From contig CAZHZT010000049.1 in NCBI GenBank assembly GCA_964537285.1, forward strand, positions 1 to 37,900: a stretch of 37,900 nucleotides of DNA, in the 5' to 3' direction. Positions within the stretch are counted from its first letter, which is position 1, and each line of letters opens with the position of its first letter. Shown here piece after piece: positions 16,941-24,721 of the stretch. The notes beneath the pieces are model-generated. The model was not told the origin of the DNA, ran no database searches, and worked only from the letters and a program-made list of their open reading frames with translations. The stretch comes from CAZHZT01 sp964537285 (GTDB lineage: Bacteria; Bacteroidota; Bacteroidia; Chitinophagales; Saprospiraceae). The translations under genes were made by a program, and so were the position numbers.

Positions 16941-18431
16941 TCACTTCAACTTCAGATAATACAAATAATAATTTTCCTGCTTAATATTATACCCGTCAAA
17001 CTTCTCCCACAGAATGAGATTCGGATATCGACTTTTGGGAAGCTCCTGATAAGATAAAATAGGCAGGCCTTTAACGCGTTTATATTCAGCGAATAAACGC
17101 AGCTCCTGCTCCGGAGGAAGATAGATTTTTTCCAACCATTGGAAATAGGTAAAAGGCTCTCCTTCGGGCAAAGCAAAGAAAGCTCTGTTGGAGTAGCCTC
17201 CTACAGGTGCTGCAGCAAACTTATTGATAGCTACCACTGGAAAATTAGGCGGAACATTTTCATTGAGGTATTCCGCTGCTTGCCTGGCATTACTGAAAGG
17301 ATAGCGAATCTCCTTTTCCAGGCCCCTGATATTATAAATGAATTGAAATATACAGATACTGGCGATGATCAGCAATTGATCGAGTTTTACTTCAGGTTTA
17401 TGGTAGCTCCACAATTGCAGGCAGGCAATCCAGAAAACAAAATAGGTTCCCCATTGGCGCACTCCTCCGGTATATACCGTGACTGCAAAGGCAAAGTAAA
17501 TGAGGGTGTAAAAAATAAAAGTATAAAAAACAGGGCTTTTTTTCCGAAATAACCAAAGCAATCCCACAAGAACAATTAGGCTAAATAGAAGGCCAAAAGC
17601 AGTCACTCCAAATGCATTCGTATCGAGGAAAGACCCAATCCAGAACGTATTGGCGAAGAGGCCTTGAAACGCTTTGGCAATCCCGTCGCCATTGAGCTGG
17701 GAAAAAAGCTCGGATTGACGTTCGTAGCCCTCAGTGGCACGCCCAAACGGTAATATGGTAAGCAAAAAAACGACCAGCCCTAAGAAGGCTCCAACCGCTG
17801 AAGTAATTACGGTTCGAGAAAACAGCGTGCTAAATATAGCTCCTTTATCTTGACCATGATTTTTTAAAATAATATATAGCAACAATGCCGCCGCCATTAA
17901 CACGCCATACGCTTCCGTTTGACAAAGTAGAAACAAGCCAATGGCCAGAAAAAAGACGTTCTTATTAATATCCTTTAACCAGACCACCAGGCTGAAGAGA
18001 ATCAAAACCACGAAAATATATCCTCTGTTCACCATGCCATATTCAAAAAACAGGTAGTAACTTAAAGCCAGGACTATTTTTAACGGGAGAGAGAAAGAAA
18101 ATCGAAAAAACAATATTGCAAAGGAAGCGGCCACCGGAAGTAAGTGCGCCCACTGAATTAATTGATCCTGAGGAAGTAAAGGAACGAGATAAGTCCATAG
18201 CTTAAGGTAGATATACCAAAGAGCGGGATGGCCTTCGTAATAAAGAAAGCCGAGCATTTCGCCCCAGTTCATATCTCTGACGACCAGCCATGCCTGCCAC
18301 TCATCTTTCCAGAGTTCATGAAATTGAAATTTGATGATGGCGAGAGCCAACGTAAAACCGAGAAGTAAGAAGCCATTTATCCAATGGCTCTTTTTATAAG
18401 CAGAAAACAGAAAATTAGTGTAATTTCGCAT
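16941..18431 (-). CDS. GT-C-like polytopic membrane protein
   Basis: A 496-residue protein with about ten membrane segments. The first periplasmic loop reads ELWKDEWQAWLVVRDM, then LYYEGHPALWYIYLKLW. Its acidic DE pair and the downstream HP are the usual GT-C/PMT layout. The C-terminal ~110 residues are soluble (from about NARQAAEYL), as in other members. It is probably an undecaprenyl-phosphate-sugar-dependent mannosyl- or glycosyltransferase-like protein. The precise family is uncertain and it may be one of the uncharacterised GT-C clans. It converges on the flippase-like gene. Confidence 0.7.
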   Translation of the reverse strand: MRNYTNFLFSAYKKSHWINGFLLLGFTLALAIIKFQFHELWKDEWQAWLVVRDMNWGEMLGFLYYEGHPALWYIYLKLWTYLVPLLPQDQLIQWAHLLPVAASFAILFFRFSFSLPLKIVLALSYYLFFEYGMVNRGYIFVVLILFSLVVWLKDINKNVFFLAIGLFLLCQTEAYGVLMAAALLLYIILKNHGQDKGAIFSTLFSRTVITSAVGAFLGLVVFLLTILPFGRATEGYERQSELFSQLNGDGIAKAFQGLFANTFWIGSFLDTNAFGVTAFGLLFSLIVLVGLLWLFRKKSPVFYTFIFYTLIYFAFAVTVYTGGVRQWGTYFVFWIACLQLWSYHKPEVKLDQLLIIASICIFQFIYNIRGLEKEIRYPFSNARQAAEYLNENVPPNFPVVAINKFAAAPVGGYSNRAFFALPEGEPFTYFQWLEKIYLPPEQELRLFAEYKRVKGLPILSYQELPKSRYPNLILWEKFDGYNIKQENYYLYYLKLK

Positions 18432-18476
18432 GTTGATTTCACATAAGTAGATTCAGGCACGCAATTTACACAAAAA

Positions 18477-18511
18477 ATGCGGCTAACTCAGCAATGCAAG
18501 AGTAGCCGCAT
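18477..18511. terminator. Hairpin downstream of the 59-codon ORF
   Basis: The arms 18477-18485 and 18503-18511 (ATGCGGCTA and its complement) are perfect, around a 17-nt loop. It lies 28 bp past the stop of the small minus-strand ORF and 46 bp before the GT-C-like gene. Confidence 0.45.
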
Positions 18512-18538
18512 GGCTCTTTCGCAGGAACTCTAAGTAAC

Positions 18539-18718
18539 TTATCCTACCAATTCAGACTTAGGATAAGAGCGCTTAATCTTAGCATTCAAGCTTTTTTGAT
18601 TAGCGTTAAACAATTCATTGATAACCGGGCGAATTTTCTTTAAAGAAATGTTCAAGCGTTCACCTAGCATCTGTGATTGTGTGAGTTCAAGCGCGCGCGA
18701 AAAAGGATCAGCGTTCAT
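18539..18718 (-). CDS. Small hypothetical protein, 59 aa
   Basis: An ORF on the minus strand that encodes MNADPFSRALELTQSQMLGE and continues to end in YPKSELVG. It is hydrophilic and rich in Lys, Asn and Leu, with a likely helical middle (RLNISLKKIRPVINELF). It has no signal peptide or membrane segment. Support for a real gene comes from the natural composition, a hairpin just past the stop, and an AT-rich upstream stretch with a dyad at 18804-18827. It is unrecognised. A small DNA- or RNA-binding protein is possible but not shown. Confidence 0.6.
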   Translation of the reverse strand: MNADPFSRALELTQSQMLGERLNISLKKIRPVINELFNANQKSLNAKIKRSYPKSELVG

Positions 18719-18803
18719 GGATTAAAAAAATTAAAAAAGTGGACAAATGATTTTTCAGATTAATTATTTATTTATAACTACAAATAAATCAGTTTTTTAA
18801 CAC

Positions 18804-18827
18804 ATTATCAACAGCTTGGTTGATAAT
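18804..18827. promoter_or_regulatory. Dyad (possible operator or terminator)
   Basis: Perfect 9-bp arms (ATTATCAAC and its complement) flank AGCTTG, and a run of T's follows on the plus strand. It lies about 90 bp upstream of the 59-codon ORF. No plus-strand gene ends just before it, so an operator for the small ORF is as likely as a terminator. Confidence 0.4.
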
Positions 18828-18973
18828 TTTTTATTAAAAATTTGTAAACAAGCTTACTTTTTTATTAAAACCAATCTATTTCACTTATTTATACGCTCAA
18901 AGGCGAAATTTCGCTGCCTAAAAACCCAACTTTTTTATGTTAAAATTTCGAGAAGAATAAAAAAAGAGGGATA

Positions 18974-19013
18974 AACATGAGTCATCCCGAAAATTCGGGA
19001 TGACTTATATTTG
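18974..19013 (+). repeat. Family A repeat, exact copy
   Basis: Positions 18974-19005 are identical to 23003-23034 over 32 bases and contain a palindrome (GTCATCCCGAA-AA-TTCGGGATGAC). The copy then runs into TATATTTG (19006-19013), a perfect match to the Bacteroidota -7 consensus. The second exact copy continues instead as CATGTTTG. Confidence 0.8.
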
Positions 19014-19169
19014 CAAAAACCTCTATAAAAACTATTAATCAACACTTTACCTACTCTTTTCCTTGATGAAAAAGTAGCAAAAAATCAAGGCTGTATTTAA
19101 TTCTTAACGCTTTTTGGAAGGCTTGCCCCAAAATCTTGATTTACAGCCCTGATTATTAATTATTGTGAC

Positions 19170-19209
19170 AGCATGAAGTTCCTTAAAGTTGAGGGATGAC
19201 TTATGTTTG
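19170..19209 (+). repeat. Family A repeat, diverged copy with -7-like end
   Basis: It reads AGCATGAAGTTCCTTAAAG, then GAGGGATGACTTATGTTTG. It aligns with the exact copies and best with the copy at 29-63. Its last eight bases, TATGTTTG (19202-19209), match the TAnnTTTG -7 consensus and lie 120 bp before the T9SS cargo gene at 19330. It could supply its promoter, though no well-spaced -33 box is seen. Confidence 0.55.
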
Positions 19210-19329
19210 CCCCCTCTTTTGTGAAAAGTTTATAAAATCAAAAAATTATATAAAAGCGACTGTAACCCATAGCATTTACAAACGTTAAAAAATTAAATCT
19301 CTCATTAATATTAAAACAAAAATACCTTT

Positions 19330-21909
19330 ATGAAGCATCTCGGCTTAATGACTCTATTCTTATCACTCTTTTTTTTTCAGGCAAAATCTCAATGTAACGA
19401 CCCCGTTCCTCCTGGTTTAAACTGCGAAACGGCTCCCATTTTAAATGGAGATCAATTAGATGGATATTGTTCCGCTACAACTTCTCTACCGAATAATCAA
19501 GCGCCTCCTAATTTTTGTGCCACTGCATTTGATAATGTTCAATGGATAGGATTTGTGGCTGGAAGCACTTCATTGCAATTATCTATTACCGAATACGACT
19601 GCCAGGGTTCATTCTCACCTCCATCAGGTGGATTACAAGCACAAATTTTTGGCCTTTTTGGTAGCTGTTCTACAAATGCATTCTTTCCTGTATCTAACTG
19701 CAATACTGATGCAATTCCCAACAATACCATTATACTTACTAGTGACCAGCCGCTGATTTTAGGAAATACTTACTATATAATTATTGATGGCTGGGCATCC
19801 GATCAATGTGGTTACACAATTAACATTTTACAAGGCAGCGTTGATCCTCCTTCACTTCCGGATCCAGGCCCTATTGATGGCCCATCACTTGTATGCCCGG
19901 AGCAGTTCACCTCTTACTCCGTACCTCCAATTATTGGCGCCACCAATTATGAATGGACGGTAACCAATGGTTTCATTCTGGATGGTCAAGGAGACCCTAG
20001 CATACTGGTCGTATGGAATAATCAAAATGCGACGGCAGGAGAAGTGTGTGTTACCGCTTCTAATGCTCTTGAATCTAGCAATACTGTTTGTACAGTAATT
20101 GAGATTGAAGAAATCCCGCCAACAATAATTGACACAGCGATATGTCAGGGGCAGGTGATTATTTATGAAGGTACGCCTATTTTTGCATCAGGTACTTACC
20201 CTTTCAATTTTACTTCTGTAAATGGATGCGACTCCACGGTCATTTTAGAAGTAGAGGTCATTCCACCGGATTTTACGGTTATTCAGGAAACACTATGCGT
20301 AGGCGATACATATCAATATATAGAACCAGACGGCACTCCAGCTACCTATGTTGCCCCTGATGTTGATAATGATTTCTTCACCCTGGTTTATGAGAACCAA
20401 TTTGGATGTGATTCGACAGTAAGCTTTTTCTTCGAAATCTTCCCGGCTTTTGACGCGATGATCAGCGAAGATCAATTCTTATGTCCGGATTCTTGTGTAT
20501 TGCTATTTTCGGCTGTTTTCACTCCTGGTCCATTTATCTGGGAAGGACCAAATGGATTTACTTCCAGCGATTTGATCATTAATGTATGTACCCCTGGTGA
20601 CTATTATTTCACTCTGGGCGAACCTGATAATCCATGCGCTTTCAAAGATACAGTTACCGTCTTCGGGCCGGTTTTGGACTTAGAGACAACCAATTCTCCA
20701 TGCTTCAGCAATGGAGGAACCGCAATGCTTGACCTTCAAGGCAATCTTGACACCGTTTCCATTGAATGGAGTACCGGAGATACGGATGTAACATTTCTGG
20801 ATGGGCTCGGAGAAGGCATTTATTCTGTTTCCGTTACTTCCGAAGCATGCTATCAGGAACTTGAGTTCGAGATTGAACAAGAAGACTCTTGCGAGGTAGT
20901 GATTTCCGGGTTTATTTTTGATGACACCCCTACAGAGGCTTGCGATCCTGCAACCGTTCAGGGGCCTGTTGCAGGTATTCCGGTACTTTTACTTCCAGAT
21001 GAAATTTTGATAGAAACAGATATCGACGGTTCTTACGAATTTGTTGTAGACCCTGGCCAGTATACTGTTGTAGCTCAGTTACCTTCTAGTTGGCTCCCTG
21101 TTTGCCCAACTGATGCAAGTATTGATCTGGACCTTCCGCAACAAGGCACCATATCTGAAATGAATAATTTTTATATTAAAACGGCTCCAGGTCTAGACTT
21201 ATCAGCCAGTGCCAAAACGGGTAACGTTTTTCAGGGATTCACGCAGTGGTACCGTATAAGGTATTGCAATGTTGGTAGCGAACCCGCTAATGCAACCTTT
21301 ACATTTACGCATGATCCTTTACAATTCAATTTCAGTAGTGCAGTTCCTGCAACCAGCTACAATTTCTTTACTCAAACAGCCACCTGGATCCTGGAAGATA
21401 TTCAGCCGGATGCTTGCGAAGATTGGCTGGTGAGAGTACAACTTCCGTATAGTGTTCCTCAAGGCACGATTATAGAAGGCTGCGTGGAAATCACCGCAGA
21501 CCAGCCGGAGACCAACCTTACAGACAATCTGGATTGCTGGCAGCAAGAAGTGAAGGGCTTCAGTTTGGGTAAACCCGGGGGTGAAGATGAGTCCAATGCA
21601 CTAGCAAGTCAAAATTCAGAGCAGCCAGAGGCGTTTGCCTCAATCAATAGCGAAACCATCAAAGTTCGGCCAAACCCATTTAAAAATGAACTGACTATTG
21701 ATATTTCCTTATCGGCGCCATCTATTGCAAACTTACGTTTAGTGGACGTCAACGGAAGAACGGTTCATTTTCAGGAAGAACAATTTGCGGAAGGAAAGCA
21801 TCAAGTTGCGATTTCGAGCTTAGCACAACTTCCGGTAGGGGTATATTGGTTAAATGTGGAGACTCCATTTGGTGTTCATGTTGAGAAAGTAGTAAAAGTA
21901 AAGCCGTAG
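19330..21909 (+). CDS. T9SS-sorted secreted protein with PKD-like and SdrD-B-like domains
   Basis: An 859-residue secreted protein. A signal peptide ends at AKSQ. The N-terminal ~150 residues are Cys-rich (CNDPVPPGLNCETAPILNG), a common module of Saprospiraceae surface proteins. Next come PKD-like/Ig-like modules (VCPEQFTSYSVPPIIGATNYEWT), two ICQGQ/LCVGDTYQ repeats each ending in GCDSTV, a SdrD B-like segment (SGFIFDDTPTEACDP) and a DUF11-like segment. The end is a type A sorting domain (VRPNPFKNELTIDIS...VGVYWLNVETP) for T9SS export and anchoring. No enzyme signature was found, so adhesion or structural roles are likely. Its 3' end meets a palindrome. Confidence 0.85.
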   Translation: MKHLGLMTLFLSLFFFQAKSQCNDPVPPGLNCETAPILNGDQLDGYCSATTSLPNNQAPPNFCATAFDNVQWIGFVAGSTSLQLSITEYDCQGSFSPPSGGLQAQIFGLFGSCSTNAFFPVSNCNTDAIPNNTIILTSDQPLILGNTYYIIIDGWASDQCGYTINILQGSVDPPSLPDPGPIDGPSLVCPEQFTSYSVPPIIGATNYEWTVTNGFILDGQGDPSILVVWNNQNATAGEVCVTASNALESSNTVCTVIEIEEIPPTIIDTAICQGQVIIYEGTPIFASGTYPFNFTSVNGCDSTVILEVEVIPPDFTVIQETLCVGDTYQYIEPDGTPATYVAPDVDNDFFTLVYENQFGCDSTVSFFFEIFPAFDAMISEDQFLCPDSCVLLFSAVFTPGPFIWEGPNGFTSSDLIINVCTPGDYYFTLGEPDNPCAFKDTVTVFGPVLDLETTNSPCFSNGGTAMLDLQGNLDTVSIEWSTGDTDVTFLDGLGEGIYSVSVTSEACYQELEFEIEQEDSCEVVISGFIFDDTPTEACDPATVQGPVAGIPVLLLPDEILIETDIDGSYEFVVDPGQYTVVAQLPSSWLPVCPTDASIDLDLPQQGTISEMNNFYIKTAPGLDLSASAKTGNVFQGFTQWYRIRYCNVGSEPANATFTFTHDPLQFNFSSAVPATSYNFFTQTATWILEDIQPDACEDWLVRVQLPYSVPQGTIIEGCVEITADQPETNLTDNLDCWQQEVKGFSLGKPGGEDESNALASQNSEQPEAFASINSETIKVRPNPFKNELTIDISLSAPSIANLRLVDVNGRTVHFQEEQFAEGKHQVAISSLAQLPVGVYWLNVETPFGVHVEKVVKVKP

Positions 21910-21933
21910 GCTTTCCTCCAACTCTTTTTATAG

Positions 21934-22010
21934 AAATATAAATAAACTTACCTGAAAGCCCCTTCTTGCCAGAGGCAAGAAGGGGCTTTCAGGTAAGTTT
22001 ATTTATATTT
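21934..22010. repeat. Perfect palindrome with 37-bp arms between convergent genes
   Basis: The arms 21934-21970 and 21974-22010 are perfect reverse complements with loop AGA. The right arm contains the stop codon of the dehydrogenase gene (22003-22005) and two of its final codons. The left arm starts 25 bp after the T9SS cargo stop. It is likely a two-way transcript end. Confidence 0.88.
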
Positions 22011-22962
22011 TTAGCACAATTTTTCCAAACTGCTCCCCTCTATCCATTTTATCCAAGGCCGCGTTCCCTTCCTCTAAAGAGAAAACGCTATCGACATGAG
22101 GTACAATTTTATGATCCGAAACCAATTGAAGCATAGCCACAAAATCCTGATCGGAGCCCATTGTTGAGCCCAGGATATCCAGCTGCTTCCAGAATATTTT
22201 TTGAGGCGACACAGTGATTTTCCCTCTGGTTCCACCGTAAAAGCTGATTCTTCCAGCGGGTTTGACAGCATTAATCAAGTCATTAAAGCCATCGCCGCCA
22301 GCACTGTCGATGATTAAATCAAAGCCCCCGACTTTTTTCCCGAAGGCTTTTCCCCAATCTTTTTCAGTGTAAAGAGCTCCTCCGGCAGCCCCCAGAGATT
22401 CCGCCTGAGCAATTTTCTCAGGTTTACTCGAAGTAACAAATACCTCCGCGCCTATTGCTACTGCAAATTGACATGCGAAAAGTGCTACGCCCCCCCCTAC
22501 TCCATTGATGAGTACACGTTCGCCTTCGACAAGTCGTCCTCTACTGAAAACCGCCCGGTAGGCAGTCAATCCTGCTAGCGGGAGAGCAGCCGCCTGCTCC
22601 CAGCTTAAATGCAAGGGTTTATCGTGAATACGATCTGCATTAACGACTACTTTTTCAGCGAAAGTACCATCGGAAGGCATTCCCAATATAGAATAAGCTT
22701 TATTCTGAACACCTTCATCATTTCCCCAATTAATATTTGGATTTATTAAAACGGCTTTTCCGTTCAATTCTCCGGCACCATCAGATCCGGGAACAGCTCC
22801 TTCTCGTAAACCAGGGTATTGTCCTTTGCGAATCCAGGCATCCCGGTGATTCAAGGCAGCTGCTTTAAGTTCTACTAATACTTCTCCTTCTTCGGGAACA
22901 GGATCCGGAATATTGTCAAATGATAGCGGGGCATTGACCTTTCTAAATACAAGGGCTTTCAT
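22003..22962 (-). CDS. Zinc-type alcohol dehydrogenase / quinone oxidoreductase-like (MDR) protein
   Basis: A 319-residue medium-chain dehydrogenase/reductase with the QOR-like layout. It has a GroES-like N-terminal half (LNHRDAWIRKGQYPG, VPGSDGAGE), then a Rossmann fold with NGVGGGVALFACQFAVAIGA and SSKPEKIAQAESLGA. The Cys/His ligands of the catalytic zinc are absent, and NADPH use is likely. The substrate (a quinone, enone or alkene) cannot be deduced. The length is normal. The family A repeat lies just upstream (23003-23034) and the palindrome at 21934 covers the stop. Confidence 0.88.
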   Translation of the reverse strand: MKALVFRKVNAPLSFDNIPDPVPEEGEVLVELKAAALNHRDAWIRKGQYPGLREGAVPGSDGAGELNGKAVLINPNINWGNDEGVQNKAYSILGMPSDGTFAEKVVVNADRIHDKPLHLSWEQAAALPLAGLTAYRAVFSRGRLVEGERVLINGVGGGVALFACQFAVAIGAEVFVTSSKPEKIAQAESLGAAGGALYTEKDWGKAFGKKVGGFDLIIDSAGGDGFNDLINAVKPAGRISFYGGTRGKITVSPQKIFWKQLDILGSTMGSDQDFVAMLQLVSDHKIVPHVDSVFSLEEGNAALDKMDRGEQFGKIVLKI

Positions 22963-22996
22963 ATCGCGGTAAGTTTTATTAAAATAGTAAGGATAT

Positions 22997-23047
22997 AATT
23001 ACAACATGAGTCATCCCGAAAATTCGGGATGACTCATGTTTGTAATT
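22997..23047. repeat. Family A repeat, exact copy within a 24-bp-arm palindrome
   Basis: A perfect 18-bp-arm palindrome (23003-23020 and 23023-23040, loop AA) extends six more pairs on each side (AATTAC against GTAATT) after a one-base bulge. Its first 32 bases equal 18974-19005. It sits between two minus-strand genes: it ends 7 bp before the stop of an arylsulfotransferase-like gene and lies upstream of the dehydrogenase. Here it behaves like the gene-end palindromes. Confidence 0.8.
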
Positions 23048-23053
23048 AAGTGT

Positions 23054-24721
23054 CTAGTGCGAGATAACCAATTTCTTTAACTGACTTTTTCCTATTCGGA
23101 TAAAATAAACGCCTTCCTCCCAATTGGAAGTATCCAGGTATTTGCGACCGCTCATTACCTGCATAACATCTACTCTTCTTCCGAGAACGTCAAAAACTTC
23201 GATTTCTTCATAGATATCCCCTTCCCAATCAATCACTAAGCGATCATTAGCAGGGTTGGGGAAAAGCCTTAGCTTATAGTCCTGTATAAATTGAACAGAG
23301 GAAAGGATATCATCACAAAAAGAAGTATCCGGATTTAATTCTATGAAACCAGAAGGGGAAAGGTCTTTCCCATCAAATGCAGGAAAATCTGCCGGGTACC
23401 GAGTTGCCCGGAAAGTTAAATTATTATTGAGCCCCAAGGTATCTCCCTGACTAACTGGATTTCCACTGAGTAAAGGTGTTTTATACTCCCAAACGATCTC
23501 CTCATCAGGTGTTATTTCAAAGGAATAGCCGAAGCGACCTACGCAGATTAACGTATTGCCATTTGGAAGGCGCTGAACGCTAGATAAGCCAGTAGAATAC
23601 ATCTTACCAGCTTCCGGGTGCGTATATGTCCAGTCGAAATTAACAGGTTCCCAAGGGTTTCCACCCGTGAGGAAATACTTCCACTCGTACATATCCCAAG
23701 GCGGAGCAAAAATGTTGACGGTTGAGAAATCAGCACCTACCCGGTTGTTAAAAACCATGAATTTACCATAATCAGGCTGCGTTGGCTCCAAGAATTGACC
23801 AATCCAATGGATATCATGCTGGTAAAACAGTTTTTGGTCATCTTCTGTACCTCTGTCATAAGCAGCCGGATTTCCCCAGCGGTACATTAAATCTCCCCCT
23901 CTGCCACTTAAGCCACCAACGCTACCCGCAGCCTCGGCAGTTGTCGTACTATGATCAATGACCCAGATTTCATGGAAGGTCGGAACGGAGAGGACAATTT
24001 GATTTAGTTCAGCGTTAAAATCCAGGGCATTGGAGTGCATCCAATCAGCCTCACCGTCGCTTGTATCCCAGTTGATATCTACTTTTTCCGGATTATCAGC
24101 CACTACTCCGAAGTTATCCTTTGTAGCATCAAAATCCTGTACCAGGTGATCCCAAACGTGCCATTCCCACACGATCTCATCCGTGGTAGGATCTACTTCG
24201 ATAATATAATCCGGCCAAAGCTCACCTTCCGTTAGCAGTGCAGTATCCCGACCGGCGTCAATAGCTTCCTGAGCTGTTTTCAGCTCCCACACGATCATAA
24301 GGATATTGCCATTAGGCATTGGGGCAATATCATGGTGTAGACGAGCTTGAGCATCATTTTGCTCAAAGCTCCAGAGCAGATTATTGTCCCAGTCGCGGAT
24401 TTCAACGAAGGCACCGCCGCCACCTGCCCAAATGGGATCATTGGAAACCACTGCAGGCCGTTTCGTTTTGATCAAACGGCCATCTTCCATTATGTAAGCA
24501 GTATTTCCCGGACGGAAATCAGCTTCATCTTCCCAAACGTGAACAATCTCACCGCAGTTATCCAGTATAAATACATTGGGTTGGTTGTGGGGATAAATTA
24601 GATTATAGCCCTCATAGGCTTTTGAAGGATTGTAGGACAGAAGGCCCACAGTGTTGTTTTGGCCTATGGAAAGGCTAAAAAAAGAAATCAGTGCTAAGCT
24701 TACTAGTAAAAGTCTCATCAT
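23054..24721 (-). CDS. Arylsulfotransferase-like protein with T9SS sorting domain (second of pair)
   Basis: A 555-residue exported protein. A signal peptide (SFFSLSIGQ) is followed by a propeller-like body with the arylsulfotransferase (ASST-like) pattern: HHDIAPMPNGNILMIVWE, IIEVDPTTDEIVWEWHVWDH, DWMHSNALDF, IDHSTTTAEAAG and RLPNGNTLIC. It ends in a sorting domain (LFPNPANDRLVIDW...EGVYFIRIGKS). ASST enzymes move sulfate between phenols, but the substrate here is unknown and activity is not assured. Its ATG overlaps the upstream paralogue's TGA (ATGA, 24718-24721), so translation is coupled. The next codon is also ATG. Confidence 0.82.
   Translation of the reverse strand: MMRLLLVSLALISFFSLSIGQNNTVGLLSYNPSKAYEGYNLIYPHNQPNVFILDNCGEIVHVWEDEADFRPGNTAYIMEDGRLIKTKRPAVVSNDPIWAGGGGAFVEIRDWDNNLLWSFEQNDAQARLHHDIAPMPNGNILMIVWELKTAQEAIDAGRDTALLTEGELWPDYIIEVDPTTDEIVWEWHVWDHLVQDFDATKDNFGVVADNPEKVDINWDTSDGEADWMHSNALDFNAELNQIVLSVPTFHEIWVIDHSTTTAEAAGSVGGLSGRGGDLMYRWGNPAAYDRGTEDDQKLFYQHDIHWIGQFLEPTQPDYGKFMVFNNRVGADFSTVNIFAPPWDMYEWKYFLTGGNPWEPVNFDWTYTHPEAGKMYSTGLSSVQRLPNGNTLICVGRFGYSFEITPDEEIVWEYKTPLLSGNPVSQGDTLGLNNNLTFRATRYPADFPAFDGKDLSPSGFIELNPDTSFCDDILSSVQFIQDYKLRLFPNPANDRLVIDWEGDIYEEIEVFDVLGRRVDVMQVMSGRKYLDTSNWEEGVYFIRIGKSQLKKLVISH

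Larger units (their letters stand above)
18719..19329. other. AT-rich intergenic region with dyad and repeats
   Basis: This 611-bp stretch has no convincing gene. It holds a dyad at 18804-18827 (ATTATCAAC, 6-nt loop, complement) followed by T's, an exact family A repeat (18974-19005), a diverged one (19170-19209), and between them an imperfect inverted pair (AATCAAGGCTGTA near 19083 against the complement of TACAGCCCTGATT at 19143-19155). Both family A copies run into perfect -7 matches (19006-19013 and 19202-19209). Confidence 0.6.

Noticed and set aside
18804..18827. DnaA-box-like TTATCAACA pair that could mark an origin
   Set aside because: Only two near matches, arranged as a small dyad, with no dnaA, dnaN or further boxes nearby. 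An operator or hairpin is simpler.
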